From an uncultured Lachnospiraceae bacterium (GTDB lineage: Bacteria; Bacillota; Clostridia; Lachnospirales; Lachnospiraceae), in assembly GCA_902783375.1 (NCBI GenBank), contig CACZQN010000049.1, positions 1 through 64,000 of the forward strand: a DNA stretch of 64,000 nt, read 5' to 3'. The notes below the pieces were generated by a model that was not told the origin of the DNA, did not search any database, and saw only the letters and a list, made by a program, of their open reading frames with translations. Position numbers and translations under genes: made by a program. Below are positions 26,646 to 34,820 of this stretch, piece by piece. The number at the start of each line of letters is the position of its first letter. Positions within the stretch are counted from its first letter, which is position 1.

Positions 26646-26695
26646 GGCAAAATGGTCCAGAGACATACAGGGTCTTCCCATATATCCCTGGACCA
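26646..26695 (-). terminator. Terminator after EF-G-like gene
   Basis: An 8-bp outer stem TGGTCCAG/CTGGACCA with an inner imperfect hairpin, followed by ATTTTG on the minus strand. Confidence 0.55.
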
Positions 26696-26715
26696 GTTTC
26701 TTTTTTGATTAAGGA

Positions 26716-28794
26716 TTATTCATCCGCGTTCTGTGCGTTCTCTTCGATTACCTTCGCCTGGACATCTGCCGGAGCAGTCTCGTAGCGGCTGAACTCATAG
26801 GAGAATTCACCGATACCGCCGGTGATGGATCTCAGATCCGTCGAATATCCGACCAGTGCGGACTGCGGAATCTCGACAACGATCTCAGTACGTCCGCCGC
26901 CGATAGCGTTCATGCCCATGACACGGCCGCGGCGCTTGTTCAGATCGCCCAGGATATCACCGGTGTAAGCATCCGGAACAACAACCTTCAGGGTGACAAG
27001 CGGCTCAAGAAGAACAGGCATTGCCTTCATGAAGCCTTCCTTGAATGCCTGCGATGTTGCCATCTTGAATGCAAGCTCGGAGGAATCAACCGGATGATAG
27101 GAACCATCTAACAGCACAGCCTTCAGGCCGACAACCGGATATCCAGCCATAGGACCCTTTTCCACGCACTCGGCAACACCCTTTTCGATTGCCGGGAAGA
27201 AGTTCTTCGGAATCGCGCCGCCGAAGACCTGCTCCTCGAAGATATACGGTGTTTCCATATCGCCGGACGGCTCGAAGCTCATGGCAACATCGCCGTACTG
27301 GCCATGACCACCGGTCTGCTTCTTATACTTCGCACGGACTTCGACCTTCTTCTTGATGGTCTCACGATACGGAATCCGCGGAGCGGAAAGTTCGATATCC
27401 ACTTTATAGCGGGACTGCAGTTTCGAAACAACAACATCGAGCTGCTGTTCGCCGATACCATAGATCAGTGTCTGGCGGTTCACAGCATCGTTGACCACCT
27501 TCAGGGTCAGATCTTCATCCATCAGCTTCGACAGAGCCTGGGATACCTTATCATCATCGCCCTTATTCTTGGTTGCATACCGCATGTAGGTATACGGCGT
27601 GGAGATCGATGGACGGTCATAGATGATCGGGGTTGCCTTGGTGGACAGGGTATCTCCCGTTGCGGAAGACAGCTTGCCGATGGCGCCGATATCGCCTGCA
27701 TGCAGGGCTTTCACTTCGATCTGTTCCTTGCCGCGAAGCACATAGAGTCTCGAAAGCTTTTCTTCGATGTCCTTCTCAGCATTGTAAACGGTTGCATCCG
27801 AAGTCAGGACGCCGGAGCAGACCTTGATCATGGAGAACTTACCGATAAACGGATCTGCGATGGTCTTGAAGATCTTCGCTGTCATCGGCTTGTTCTCATC
27901 ATAGTCGGCATGGAAAGAAGCGCCGGTCTTCTGGTCGACACCGGTGATGACTCTGTGGTTCGGAGACGGGAAGTAGGTCACGATCTCCTGCATCAGCAGT
28001 CTGACGCCCTTCGCATCGATACCGGAACCCATAATAACCGGAACGATGGACGCATCAGAAACGCTGGAACGGAGGGCTGTCGACATCTCAGCCTGTGTGA
28101 ATTCTTCTCCGCCGAAATACTTCTCCATGAGCTCTTCATCTGTCTCCGCGATGGCTTCCATCAGCGCTTCGCGGTAAGTATCCAGATACGGCATGGAATA
28201 ATCCGGAATATCTCCATCTATATAGGTGCCATCCGGCTGGAATCTGCGTCCTGCCATCTTGACAATATTGACGAATCCGACAAACTTCTCATTCTCACGG
28301 ATCGGCAGCTGGAACGGTGCAATCTTCTTCCCATAGAGTTCCTGCAGACTTTCCACTACCTGACGGAAACTTGCATTATCATCGTCCATATCCGTTACGA
28401 AAAACATTCTCGGCAGGTGATAGCGCTCGCAGAGAGCCCATGCTTTCTGTGTGCCGACCTGTACGCCCGCCTTCGCGGAAATCACAATCACTGCAGCATC
28501 TGCTGCCTGTACGGCTTCTTCTACTTCGCCGACAAAATCAAAATATCCCGGGGTGTCGAGCACATTGATCTTTGTGTCTTCCCAGATAACCGGAACCAGA
28601 GAAGTGCTGATCGAGAACTTTCTCTTCTGCTCTTCTTTGTCATAATCACTGATCGAGGACCCGTCGTCCACTTTTCCCTGGCGGGAGATACCGCCGCTCA
28701 CAAATGCCATGGCCTCTGCCAGAGTGGTTTTACCGGCACCGCCATGGCCCAGCAGAGCCACGTTTCTGATTTTTTCGTACTTGTAACCTTCCAT
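26716..28794 (-). CDS. EF-G-like translation GTPase
   Basis: A 692-residue paralogue of elongation factor G. Domain order is EF-G-like: G domain (G1 GHGGAGKTTL at 16-24; G3 DTPGYFDF at 80-87), domains II-V, with GGHGQYGDV in domain IV. The G4 motif is TDMD (134-137) instead of NKxD, so nucleotide choice may differ. It is not the canonical fusA, which lies in the str operon and has the normal NKMD. Function is unknown; relatives are variously called FusA2 or EF-G2. Start ATG is eight bases after AGGAGA. It has its own promoter and terminator. Confidence 0.87.
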   Translation of the reverse strand: MEGYKYEKIRNVALLGHGGAGKTTLAEAMAFVSGGISRQGKVDDGSSISDYDKEEQKRKFSISTSLVPVIWEDTKINVLDTPGYFDFVGEVEEAVQAADAAVIVISAKAGVQVGTQKAWALCERYHLPRMFFVTDMDDDNASFRQVVESLQELYGKKIAPFQLPIRENEKFVGFVNIVKMAGRRFQPDGTYIDGDIPDYSMPYLDTYREALMEAIAETDEELMEKYFGGEEFTQAEMSTALRSSVSDASIVPVIMGSGIDAKGVRLLMQEIVTYFPSPNHRVITGVDQKTGASFHADYDENKPMTAKIFKTIADPFIGKFSMIKVCSGVLTSDATVYNAEKDIEEKLSRLYVLRGKEQIEVKALHAGDIGAIGKLSSATGDTLSTKATPIIYDRPSISTPYTYMRYATKNKGDDDKVSQALSKLMDEDLTLKVVNDAVNRQTLIYGIGEQQLDVVVSKLQSRYKVDIELSAPRIPYRETIKKKVEVRAKYKKQTGGHGQYGDVAMSFEPSGDMETPYIFEEQVFGGAIPKNFFPAIEKGVAECVEKGPMAGYPVVGLKAVLLDGSYHPVDSSELAFKMATSQAFKEGFMKAMPVLLEPLVTLKVVVPDAYTGDILGDLNKRRGRVMGMNAIGGGRTEIVVEIPQSALVGYSTDLRSITGGIGEFSYEFSRYETAPADVQAKVIEENAQNADE

Positions 28795-28885
28795 AAATAA
28801 TCTCCTATCCGCCGCCACCGTTTTGTGGCGGTCTTTACCCCATTTTTCTGTCAGAAAACAGCAATGCTTTCAAACAGATATATCT

Positions 28886-28914
28886 ATTTTACACAAATTG
28901 AAGCAAGTTTACAA
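28886..28914 (-). promoter_or_regulatory. Promoter for EF-G-like gene
   Basis: On the minus strand TTGTAA (28909-28914), 17-base spacer, TAAAAT (28886-28891); about 90 bases of leader follow. Confidence 0.6.
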
Positions 28915-28937
28915 GTCTTTTCCCGTGATATTTACTG

Positions 28938-28978
28938 TAAATAACAAAAGAGGCCGCAATTTTTTAGATAACGGCCTC
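28938..28978 (-). terminator. Terminator after galM
   Basis: Stem GAGGCCG/CGGCCTC (28950-28956 with 28972-28978), then TTTTGTTATTT on the minus strand. Confidence 0.75.
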
Positions 28979-29014
28979 GAAGCATCCAGGCTTTCCTGTC
29001 AGGATGCAGGAAAC

Positions 29015-30091
29015 TCAGGCATGGAAGCGGTAGATCGTTGTCGACTCAAATGGCACATGGGCCGGCAGAACGGAAGTCTCCCATCCCGGCGTGCCTTCCG
29101 GCATGTTGCAGGCATTCGGGAAGAACTGTGTCTCAAAGCAGACACCGGATCTTCTCGGATATTTCTTACCCTTCTTCCCCGCAACTTCCCCGTTCAGGAA
29201 ATTGCCGGTATAGACCTGCATGCCCGGCAGATCGGTATAGATATCCATGGTGATCCCGGTGACCGGGCTCATCACGGTTCCGGCAAGGACCGGTTCATCC
29301 TGCTCCGCATCCGGGAGGACGAAGTTGTGGTCATAGCCGCCGGCTGTCACAAGCGGTTCATAATCCGCCTCGATATCCTGTCCGATCGGCTTTGCCACAC
29401 GGAAATCCATCGGTGTCCCGGTGACATCGCGGATCTCGCCTGTCGGAATCAGACCGCCGTCGGTCGGTGTAAATGCATCCGACTTCAGCATCAGCACATG
29501 ATCGAGAATGGTATCCGCCTGCTCTCCTGAAAGATTGAAATAGCTGTGGTTCGTCAGATTGCAGATGGTATCCTGGTCACAGTCCGCGAAATACTCGATG
29601 ACTACTTCTCCTTCTTCCGTCAGGGAATAGGATACGGTCATATCCAGGTTCCCCGGGAAGCCCTGTTCCATATCCGGGCTCATGCGGGAGAATTCGACCG
29701 TCGCCATCTCAGACTCCTCGAAGCATTCCGTCTCATACATGACACGGTTCGACAGATTGTCCGGTCCCGAATGCAGGTTGTTCTCCCCGTCATTCTTGGC
29801 AAGCTGATAGGTCTTGCCGTTCAGGGTAAAGACGGCGCCGCCGATCCGGTTTGCGTTTCTTCCGACAAATGCGCCGAAGGTGTTGTTGTGGTCGCTGTCG
29901 TAATCCGCAAGCTGGTCAAAGCCAAGGACGACATCCACCGGATGTCCGTCACGGTCCGGAACCAGGATTTTCTGGATCACCGCACCGAAATCCGATACGA
30001 CCAGTTCCATCCCCTTCCGGTTCTTCATCGAATACAGGTATGCTTTTTCCCCACTCGCTGTTGTTCCAAAAAGCGTCTTCGTGATTTTCAT
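29015..30091 (-). CDS. galM: Aldose 1-epimerase (mutarotase)
   Basis: A 358-residue enzyme that interconverts alpha and beta anomers of aldoses. NNLHSG, the catalytic His in TNHSYFNL and the catalytic Glu in CFETQFFPNA are clear. Start is ATG 30091, five bases after GGAGG; the ATG at 30103 overlaps that ribosome site. It follows aspS by 25 bases at the end of relA-hemZ-hisS-aspS. This placement is unusual for a sugar gene; Leloir genes are absent around it. Confidence 0.94.
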   Translation of the reverse strand: MKITKTLFGTTASGEKAYLYSMKNRKGMELVVSDFGAVIQKILVPDRDGHPVDVVLGFDQLADYDSDHNNTFGAFVGRNANRIGGAVFTLNGKTYQLAKNDGENNLHSGPDNLSNRVMYETECFEESEMATVEFSRMSPDMEQGFPGNLDMTVSYSLTEEGEVVIEYFADCDQDTICNLTNHSYFNLSGEQADTILDHVLMLKSDAFTPTDGGLIPTGEIRDVTGTPMDFRVAKPIGQDIEADYEPLVTAGGYDHNFVLPDAEQDEPVLAGTVMSPVTGITMDIYTDLPGMQVYTGNFLNGEVAGKKGKKYPRRSGVCFETQFFPNACNMPEGTPGWETSVLPAHVPFESTTIYRFHA

Positions 30092-30116
30092 GGCTGCCTC
30101 CATTGTTCTGCGTTCA

Positions 30117-31904
30117 TCAGTTCTCTTCTACAATCGCAATCCCAAGTTCCTGCAGCTGGACCGGATCCACCGTATTCGGTGCTTCGGTCAGCAGATCCGA
30201 TGCATCCTTGACCTTCGGGAAGGCAATGACGTCACGGATATTATCACAGCCTGCCAGAAGCATGATAAAGCGGTCCACGCCATAAGCCAGTCCTGCATGA
30301 GGCGGTACGCCGTATTTGAATGCTTCCAGAAGGAAGTGGAACTTCTCATTCGCCTCTTCCTTTGTCAGACCGATGACTTCAAACATCTTCTCCTGGATAT
30401 CATTTCTGTGGATACGCACGGAGCCGCCGCCCAGCTCATATCCGTTCAGTACGATATCATAGGCCTGTGCACGGACGGAAAGCGGATCGGTATCGATCTT
30501 GTCCCAGTCCTCTTCCATCGGCATGGTAAACGGATGATGTTCCGCAACGAGGCGGTTCTCTTCCTCGCTCCAGGAAAGAAGCGGGAATTCAACGACCCAG
30601 AGGAAGTTGAATTTCTTGTGATCGATCAGGCCGAGTTCCTCACCCAGCTCCAGACGGATCGCGCCAAGCACATTCCAGACCACCGTATTCTGATCAGCGG
30701 CAAAGAACATCAGATCACCCGGTTCTGCCTCCATCGTCTTTACGATGGCTGCGAGTTCTTCTTCGGTCATGAACTTGGCAAACGAGGACTTATAGCTGCC
30801 ATCCGGCTCCACGGCAAGATAAGCGAGTCCCTTAGCGCCCATGCCCTTTGCCATGGTCACGAAGCTGTCGATCTTCTTTCTCGGCATCCCTGCCTGGCCC
30901 TTCACGGTGATACCGCGGACGGAACCGTTCTTTGCAGCGAGTGCACCGGTAAAGACCGAGAAACCGCAGTCCTTCACGACTGCAGAGATATCGTGCAGCT
31001 TCATCTCAAAACGGGTATCCGGCTTATCCGAACCATACTCGTCCATGGCCTGCTGCCAGGTAATCCGCGGGAACGGCCGCGCGACATCCACGCCGATCGA
31101 TTCCTTCACGACGTACTGGATCAGTCCTTCATTGACATCGAGCACATCTTCCATATCGACAAAAGAAAGCTCCATGTCCGCCTGGGTGAATTCCGGCTGG
31201 CGGTCTGCACGCAGGTCCTCATCACGGAAGCATCTTGCAATCTGGAAATACCGGTCATATCCGGAGACCATCAGCAGCTGTTTGAAAAGCTGCGGGGACT
31301 GCGGCAGTGCGTAGAACGTACCCGGATGAATTCTGCTCGGAACCAGATAGTCTCTTGCACCTTCCGGTGTGGAACGGCCGAGGATCGGGGTCTCGATCTC
31401 GAGGAAGCCCTCATTTGCCATGAAGCTCCGCATCAAGCCCAGGACCTTGCTCTTCAGCATCAGATTTCTCTGCATATCCGGTCTTCTCAGATCCAGGAAG
31501 CGGTATTTCAGACGGACTTCATCCTTGGTCTTGGAATCTTCCACAATCTCGAACGGAGGCGTCTCGGATTCCGAGAGGATGCGCAGATCCTCGACCCGGA
31601 TCTCGATTCTTCCGGTCGCAATATTCTCATTGACGGCGCTTCTTTCTGCAACAACGCCGGTTGCAGCGATGACATACTCATTTCTCAGCGAAGCCGCCTT
31701 CTCATACACTGCCTCACCGCAGTCACTTTCTTCAAAGATCAGCTGCAGAATACCGGAACGGTCTCTGAGATCGATAAAAATCAGGCCGCCCTTGTTTCTG
31801 TACTTTGCAACCCAGCCCATTACGGTGACGGTTTTCCCGACATCTCCCACGGAAAGTTCCGCACATCTTGCGCTCCGTGAGAGGCCCTTCATTGATTCAG
31901 CCAT
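30117..31904 (-). CDS. aspS: Aspartate--tRNA ligase
   Basis: A 595-residue class II synthetase of the bacterial type with a GAD insertion. An N-terminal OB-fold (VGKTVTVMGWVAKYRNKGG) binds the anticodon; motif 2 is RCFRDEDLRADRQPEFTQ and motif 3 includes GLAYGVDRFIML. Whether it is Asp-specific or Asp/Asn non-discriminating cannot be told; an AsnB is present elsewhere. It lies 76 bases after hisS. The start ATG follows AGAGG nine bases upstream. The hisS-aspS pair is a conserved order in Firmicutes. Confidence 0.96.
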   Translation of the reverse strand: MAESMKGLSRSARCAELSVGDVGKTVTVMGWVAKYRNKGGLIFIDLRDRSGILQLIFEESDCGEAVYEKAASLRNEYVIAATGVVAERSAVNENIATGRIEIRVEDLRILSESETPPFEIVEDSKTKDEVRLKYRFLDLRRPDMQRNLMLKSKVLGLMRSFMANEGFLEIETPILGRSTPEGARDYLVPSRIHPGTFYALPQSPQLFKQLLMVSGYDRYFQIARCFRDEDLRADRQPEFTQADMELSFVDMEDVLDVNEGLIQYVVKESIGVDVARPFPRITWQQAMDEYGSDKPDTRFEMKLHDISAVVKDCGFSVFTGALAAKNGSVRGITVKGQAGMPRKKIDSFVTMAKGMGAKGLAYLAVEPDGSYKSSFAKFMTEEELAAIVKTMEAEPGDLMFFAADQNTVVWNVLGAIRLELGEELGLIDHKKFNFLWVVEFPLLSWSEEENRLVAEHHPFTMPMEEDWDKIDTDPLSVRAQAYDIVLNGYELGGGSVRIHRNDIQEKMFEVIGLTKEEANEKFHFLLEAFKYGVPPHAGLAYGVDRFIMLLAGCDNIRDVIAFPKVKDASDLLTEAPNTVDPVQLQELGIAIVEEN

Positions 31905-31980
31905 GTTCAGTTACCTCTTGTATTTTAATCTATAAGCAGACGGCCGCAGACAGAAGCCGCAGCCATCCGGTTGATCTTCT

Positions 31981-33255
31981 TCAGTTCCAGGTCTCCTGGT
32001 AGAACTCGCGGAACTCAGTATATCCCTGGCTCTCGAGCTGTTCCTTCTGGAATTTCTTGTTCTTTGCCATCCGGACAAGGAGCACCTGTTCGCCGGCCTT
32101 TCTCTTCTCCATCGCTTCCGCGAGGGCAGCCTGCGTCTTTGCCGCATCCAGCTTCTTGTCGAGCAGGAATGCAACCTTCGCGCCGTTCACCGGTGCCTTC
32201 TCCTCTGCGTCCATCATGATGGTGATGATCCGCTCAAAGCCGATGGAAAAGCCGACCGCAGGGGTATCCTGGCCGGTGAACTTGCCGACCATCTTATCAT
32301 AGCGGCCGCCTCCGCCGACGGACGAAGAAAATGCATCCGCGCGGATCTCGAAGATCGGTCCGGTATAATAGCCCATCCCGCGGACAAGCGTCGGGTCAAA
32401 GACCACCTTGACCTCCGGTGCAATCGCTGCGACCGCTTCCACGATCTCTGCAAGATTGTCGGTCACCTTCCGGTCGATGGCATCCATCTCTGCGAGCGTC
32501 TCACCGAGCTTCCGGATATCCTCTGCACCATCTCCAAGGGATGCCAGAAGATCCTGGTACTTTTTGATCGCTTCCTCCGCATAGCCGAGGGAAAGCAGTT
32601 CCTCCCGAACGCCTTCCGCGCCGATCTTATCTGCCTTATCCAGGGAGATGCAGACCTCTTCGAACTGCTCCGCCGGGAATCCGGCATAGAGCTGCATGCC
32701 GCGGAGAATCTCACGGTCATTGATCACAATGTGGAATCCGTATTTCTCGCCGAAGCCGATCCGGTTTAAGAGGGTGGAGATCGCAAGGATCAGCTCCGTC
32801 TCCGCCAGGTTCGTTCCATCTCCGAAGATGTCGATATCACACTGGTGGAACTCCCGGAAACGGCCCTTCTGCGGGCGGTCTGCACGGAAGACCGGTCCGA
32901 TCTGCAGCGCCTTGAACGGCGACGGCAGCGAAGCCTGGTTCTCTGCATAGAATCTGGAAAGCGGAACGGTCAGATCATAGCGAAGGCCCGAATCTGCGAT
33001 GCCGTCAAGATCGCCTTTGTCAAATGCAGCCGTCAGCTTGTCTCCACGCTTCATGACCTTGAAGATGAGCTTTTCATTATCACCGCCCTGCTTCGAGGTC
33101 AGGTTCTCGATGTGCTCCACGACCGGCGTCTCGATCTCGGTAAAGCCGAATTCCCTGTAGGTTCTCCGGATCTCCGACAGCACATACTGTCTTAATTCCA
33201 TCTCCTGCGGCAGGATGTCACGCATTCCCGTCACCGGTTTCTTTTTCATAGCCAT
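31981..33255 (-). CDS. hisS: Histidine--tRNA ligase
   Basis: A 424-residue class II synthetase. It shows the N-terminal PVTGMRDILP, motif 2 around RFREFHQCDIDIFG, the His-specific LVRGMGYYTGPIFE and a C-terminal anticodon-binding domain (about 325-424). Length is normal (about 420). AAAGGA lies 11 bases before the ATG; the next ATG two codons on is also possible. It is 16 bases after hemZ. No T-box leader is present, in keeping with its position inside an operon. Confidence 0.96.
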   Translation of the reverse strand: MAMKKKPVTGMRDILPQEMELRQYVLSEIRRTYREFGFTEIETPVVEHIENLTSKQGGDNEKLIFKVMKRGDKLTAAFDKGDLDGIADSGLRYDLTVPLSRFYAENQASLPSPFKALQIGPVFRADRPQKGRFREFHQCDIDIFGDGTNLAETELILAISTLLNRIGFGEKYGFHIVINDREILRGMQLYAGFPAEQFEEVCISLDKADKIGAEGVREELLSLGYAEEAIKKYQDLLASLGDGAEDIRKLGETLAEMDAIDRKVTDNLAEIVEAVAAIAPEVKVVFDPTLVRGMGYYTGPIFEIRADAFSSSVGGGGRYDKMVGKFTGQDTPAVGFSIGFERIITIMMDAEEKAPVNGAKVAFLLDKKLDAAKTQAALAEAMEKRKAGEQVLLVRMAKNKKFQKEQLESQGYTEFREFYQETWN

Positions 33256-33271
33256 ATCTGATCTAATCCTT

Positions 33272-34801
33272 TCACAGGTACTGTCCGAACTCCGTCAGAA
33301 AATACTTTTTCCGATCGATCATCTCATCGATCCGCTCGATGTAGTCCAGGACATATTTGACATTCTCGGTGCGCTCGATCCGGTCACCCTCCCGGAACAC
33401 GAATTTGCAGGAAGATCCGGCACCGAGGCCCACGATCGTCTGCTTCTCTTCCATCATCAGGATATTGTAAAGGCCTTCTTTGCCCGGCCTTGCATAGCCC
33501 ACATTTTCCAGATTATCCGCGATGTTCTTCTGCCGGTACAGATAATACGGGCGGTACCCGTGCTGCATGGCAAAGCCGTGGGTCAGTTCCTGCATGGACC
33601 TTGCATCGGTCTTCATCAGGTCCCCGAGTTCATCGAGCTTCAGTTTCAGTTTCGCCGCCCGCTTGATGGCAAGCGCATGGACGGTCAGATCGTCCGGATT
33701 CAGTGCCTCCACCTGCTCCAGCGTGATCTTCGTATCTTCGACGGTCTCGCCCGGCAGCCCGATGATCAGGTCCATATTGATATCATCCATCCCGGCAGCT
33801 CTTGCCATGTGGAAGGCCTCATGCACCTGTTCGACCGTGTGCCGTCTGCCGATGACATCGAGCGTCCGCTGCACCATGGTCTGCGGATTGATCGACATTC
33901 TGGTGACGCCCAGCTCCTTCATGACCGCCAGCTTCTCCGGCGTGATGGAATCCGGTCTCCCAGCTTCCACGGTAAACTCCGCCACCTGATCCATCGGGAA
34001 CTTCTCCCGCAGCATGGTGATCAGTCTGCGCAGCTGTTCGTGCGTCAGCGCCGTCGGTGTACCGCCGCCGATGTAGACGGTCTGCAGCTTCTTGCCCGGC
34101 AGCATGCCCGGCATCTGATAAGCCGCAAAATCCAGTTCCTTCTCAAGCGCATCCAGATAGGCATCGACATGCTTTTTGTACGTTCCCACCGGATAGGATG
34201 TAAAGGAACAGTACAGGCAGGTCGTCGGGCAGAACGGTATCCCGACATAGATGCTGTAGCCGTTCCGGTAATCCAGTTTCTTTAACAGTTCGTTCTCCCG
34301 GACGGCGATCTCCATCGCCAGGTCCGCTTTCTCATCGGTACACAGATACTGTGTCTTGTAAAATGCCCGGACGTCTGCTTCCGCTTCTCCTGCCTCGATG
34401 GCATCCGCAGCAAGCTTGACCGGCCGGATCCCGGTGAGTGTCCCCCAGGGGAGTTCCCGCCCGGTATAGCCGGTGAGCATGCGGTACAGGACCCGCTTCA
34501 TGTCATTCTTATACTGCCTCCTGTCCGTCTCAGGCTCCGGGAACGTGAAGGAATCAGCCATCTTCGTTCCCTTCTCATCGAGGAACCATGCACGGACTTC
34601 CTCCGCCGTGTGCCGGACCGCAAGGATATAGTAGGCCGGCGCATTCTCCGGCAGATCCACCGGGGCACTTGCTTCCCTGCGCTCTTCCTCCGGATCGTAG
34701 GGCAGATAGGCAACCCGGATCTCCTCCCGCGGGAAGAATGCCCGCATCAGCGGCCGGATGTCCTGCTCATAGTCTTTATTCTCTAAACGAATTTCTATCA
34801 T
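33272..34801 (-). CDS. hemZ: Coproporphyrinogen III dehydrogenase-like radical SAM protein HemZ
   Basis: A 509-residue radical SAM protein. The cluster motif is CPTTCLYC, followed by SFTSYPVG, and the HemN-like GGGTPTAL is present. It has an N-terminal extension (about 1-160) that is typical of the HemZ group. The family name implies oxygen-independent coproporphyrinogen oxidation, but no other haem genes are here and many HemN-like proteins do other jobs. The start at 34801 (MIEIRLENKDY) fits the family; only a weak ribosome site is seen. It lies between relA and hisS, a conserved order in Clostridia. Confidence 0.85.
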   Translation of the reverse strand: MIEIRLENKDYEQDIRPLMRAFFPREEIRVAYLPYDPEEERREASAPVDLPENAPAYYILAVRHTAEEVRAWFLDEKGTKMADSFTFPEPETDRRQYKNDMKRVLYRMLTGYTGRELPWGTLTGIRPVKLAADAIEAGEAEADVRAFYKTQYLCTDEKADLAMEIAVRENELLKKLDYRNGYSIYVGIPFCPTTCLYCSFTSYPVGTYKKHVDAYLDALEKELDFAAYQMPGMLPGKKLQTVYIGGGTPTALTHEQLRRLITMLREKFPMDQVAEFTVEAGRPDSITPEKLAVMKELGVTRMSINPQTMVQRTLDVIGRRHTVEQVHEAFHMARAAGMDDINMDLIIGLPGETVEDTKITLEQVEALNPDDLTVHALAIKRAAKLKLKLDELGDLMKTDARSMQELTHGFAMQHGYRPYYLYRQKNIADNLENVGYARPGKEGLYNILMMEEKQTIVGLGAGSSCKFVFREGDRIERTENVKYVLDYIERIDEMIDRKKYFLTEFGQYL

Positions 34802-34820
34802 AATTGATCTTTCATGTTGC

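Noticed and set aside
33256..34820. T-box leader for hisS or aspS
   Set aside because: Gaps of 16 and 76 bases are too short, and no T-box core was seen.
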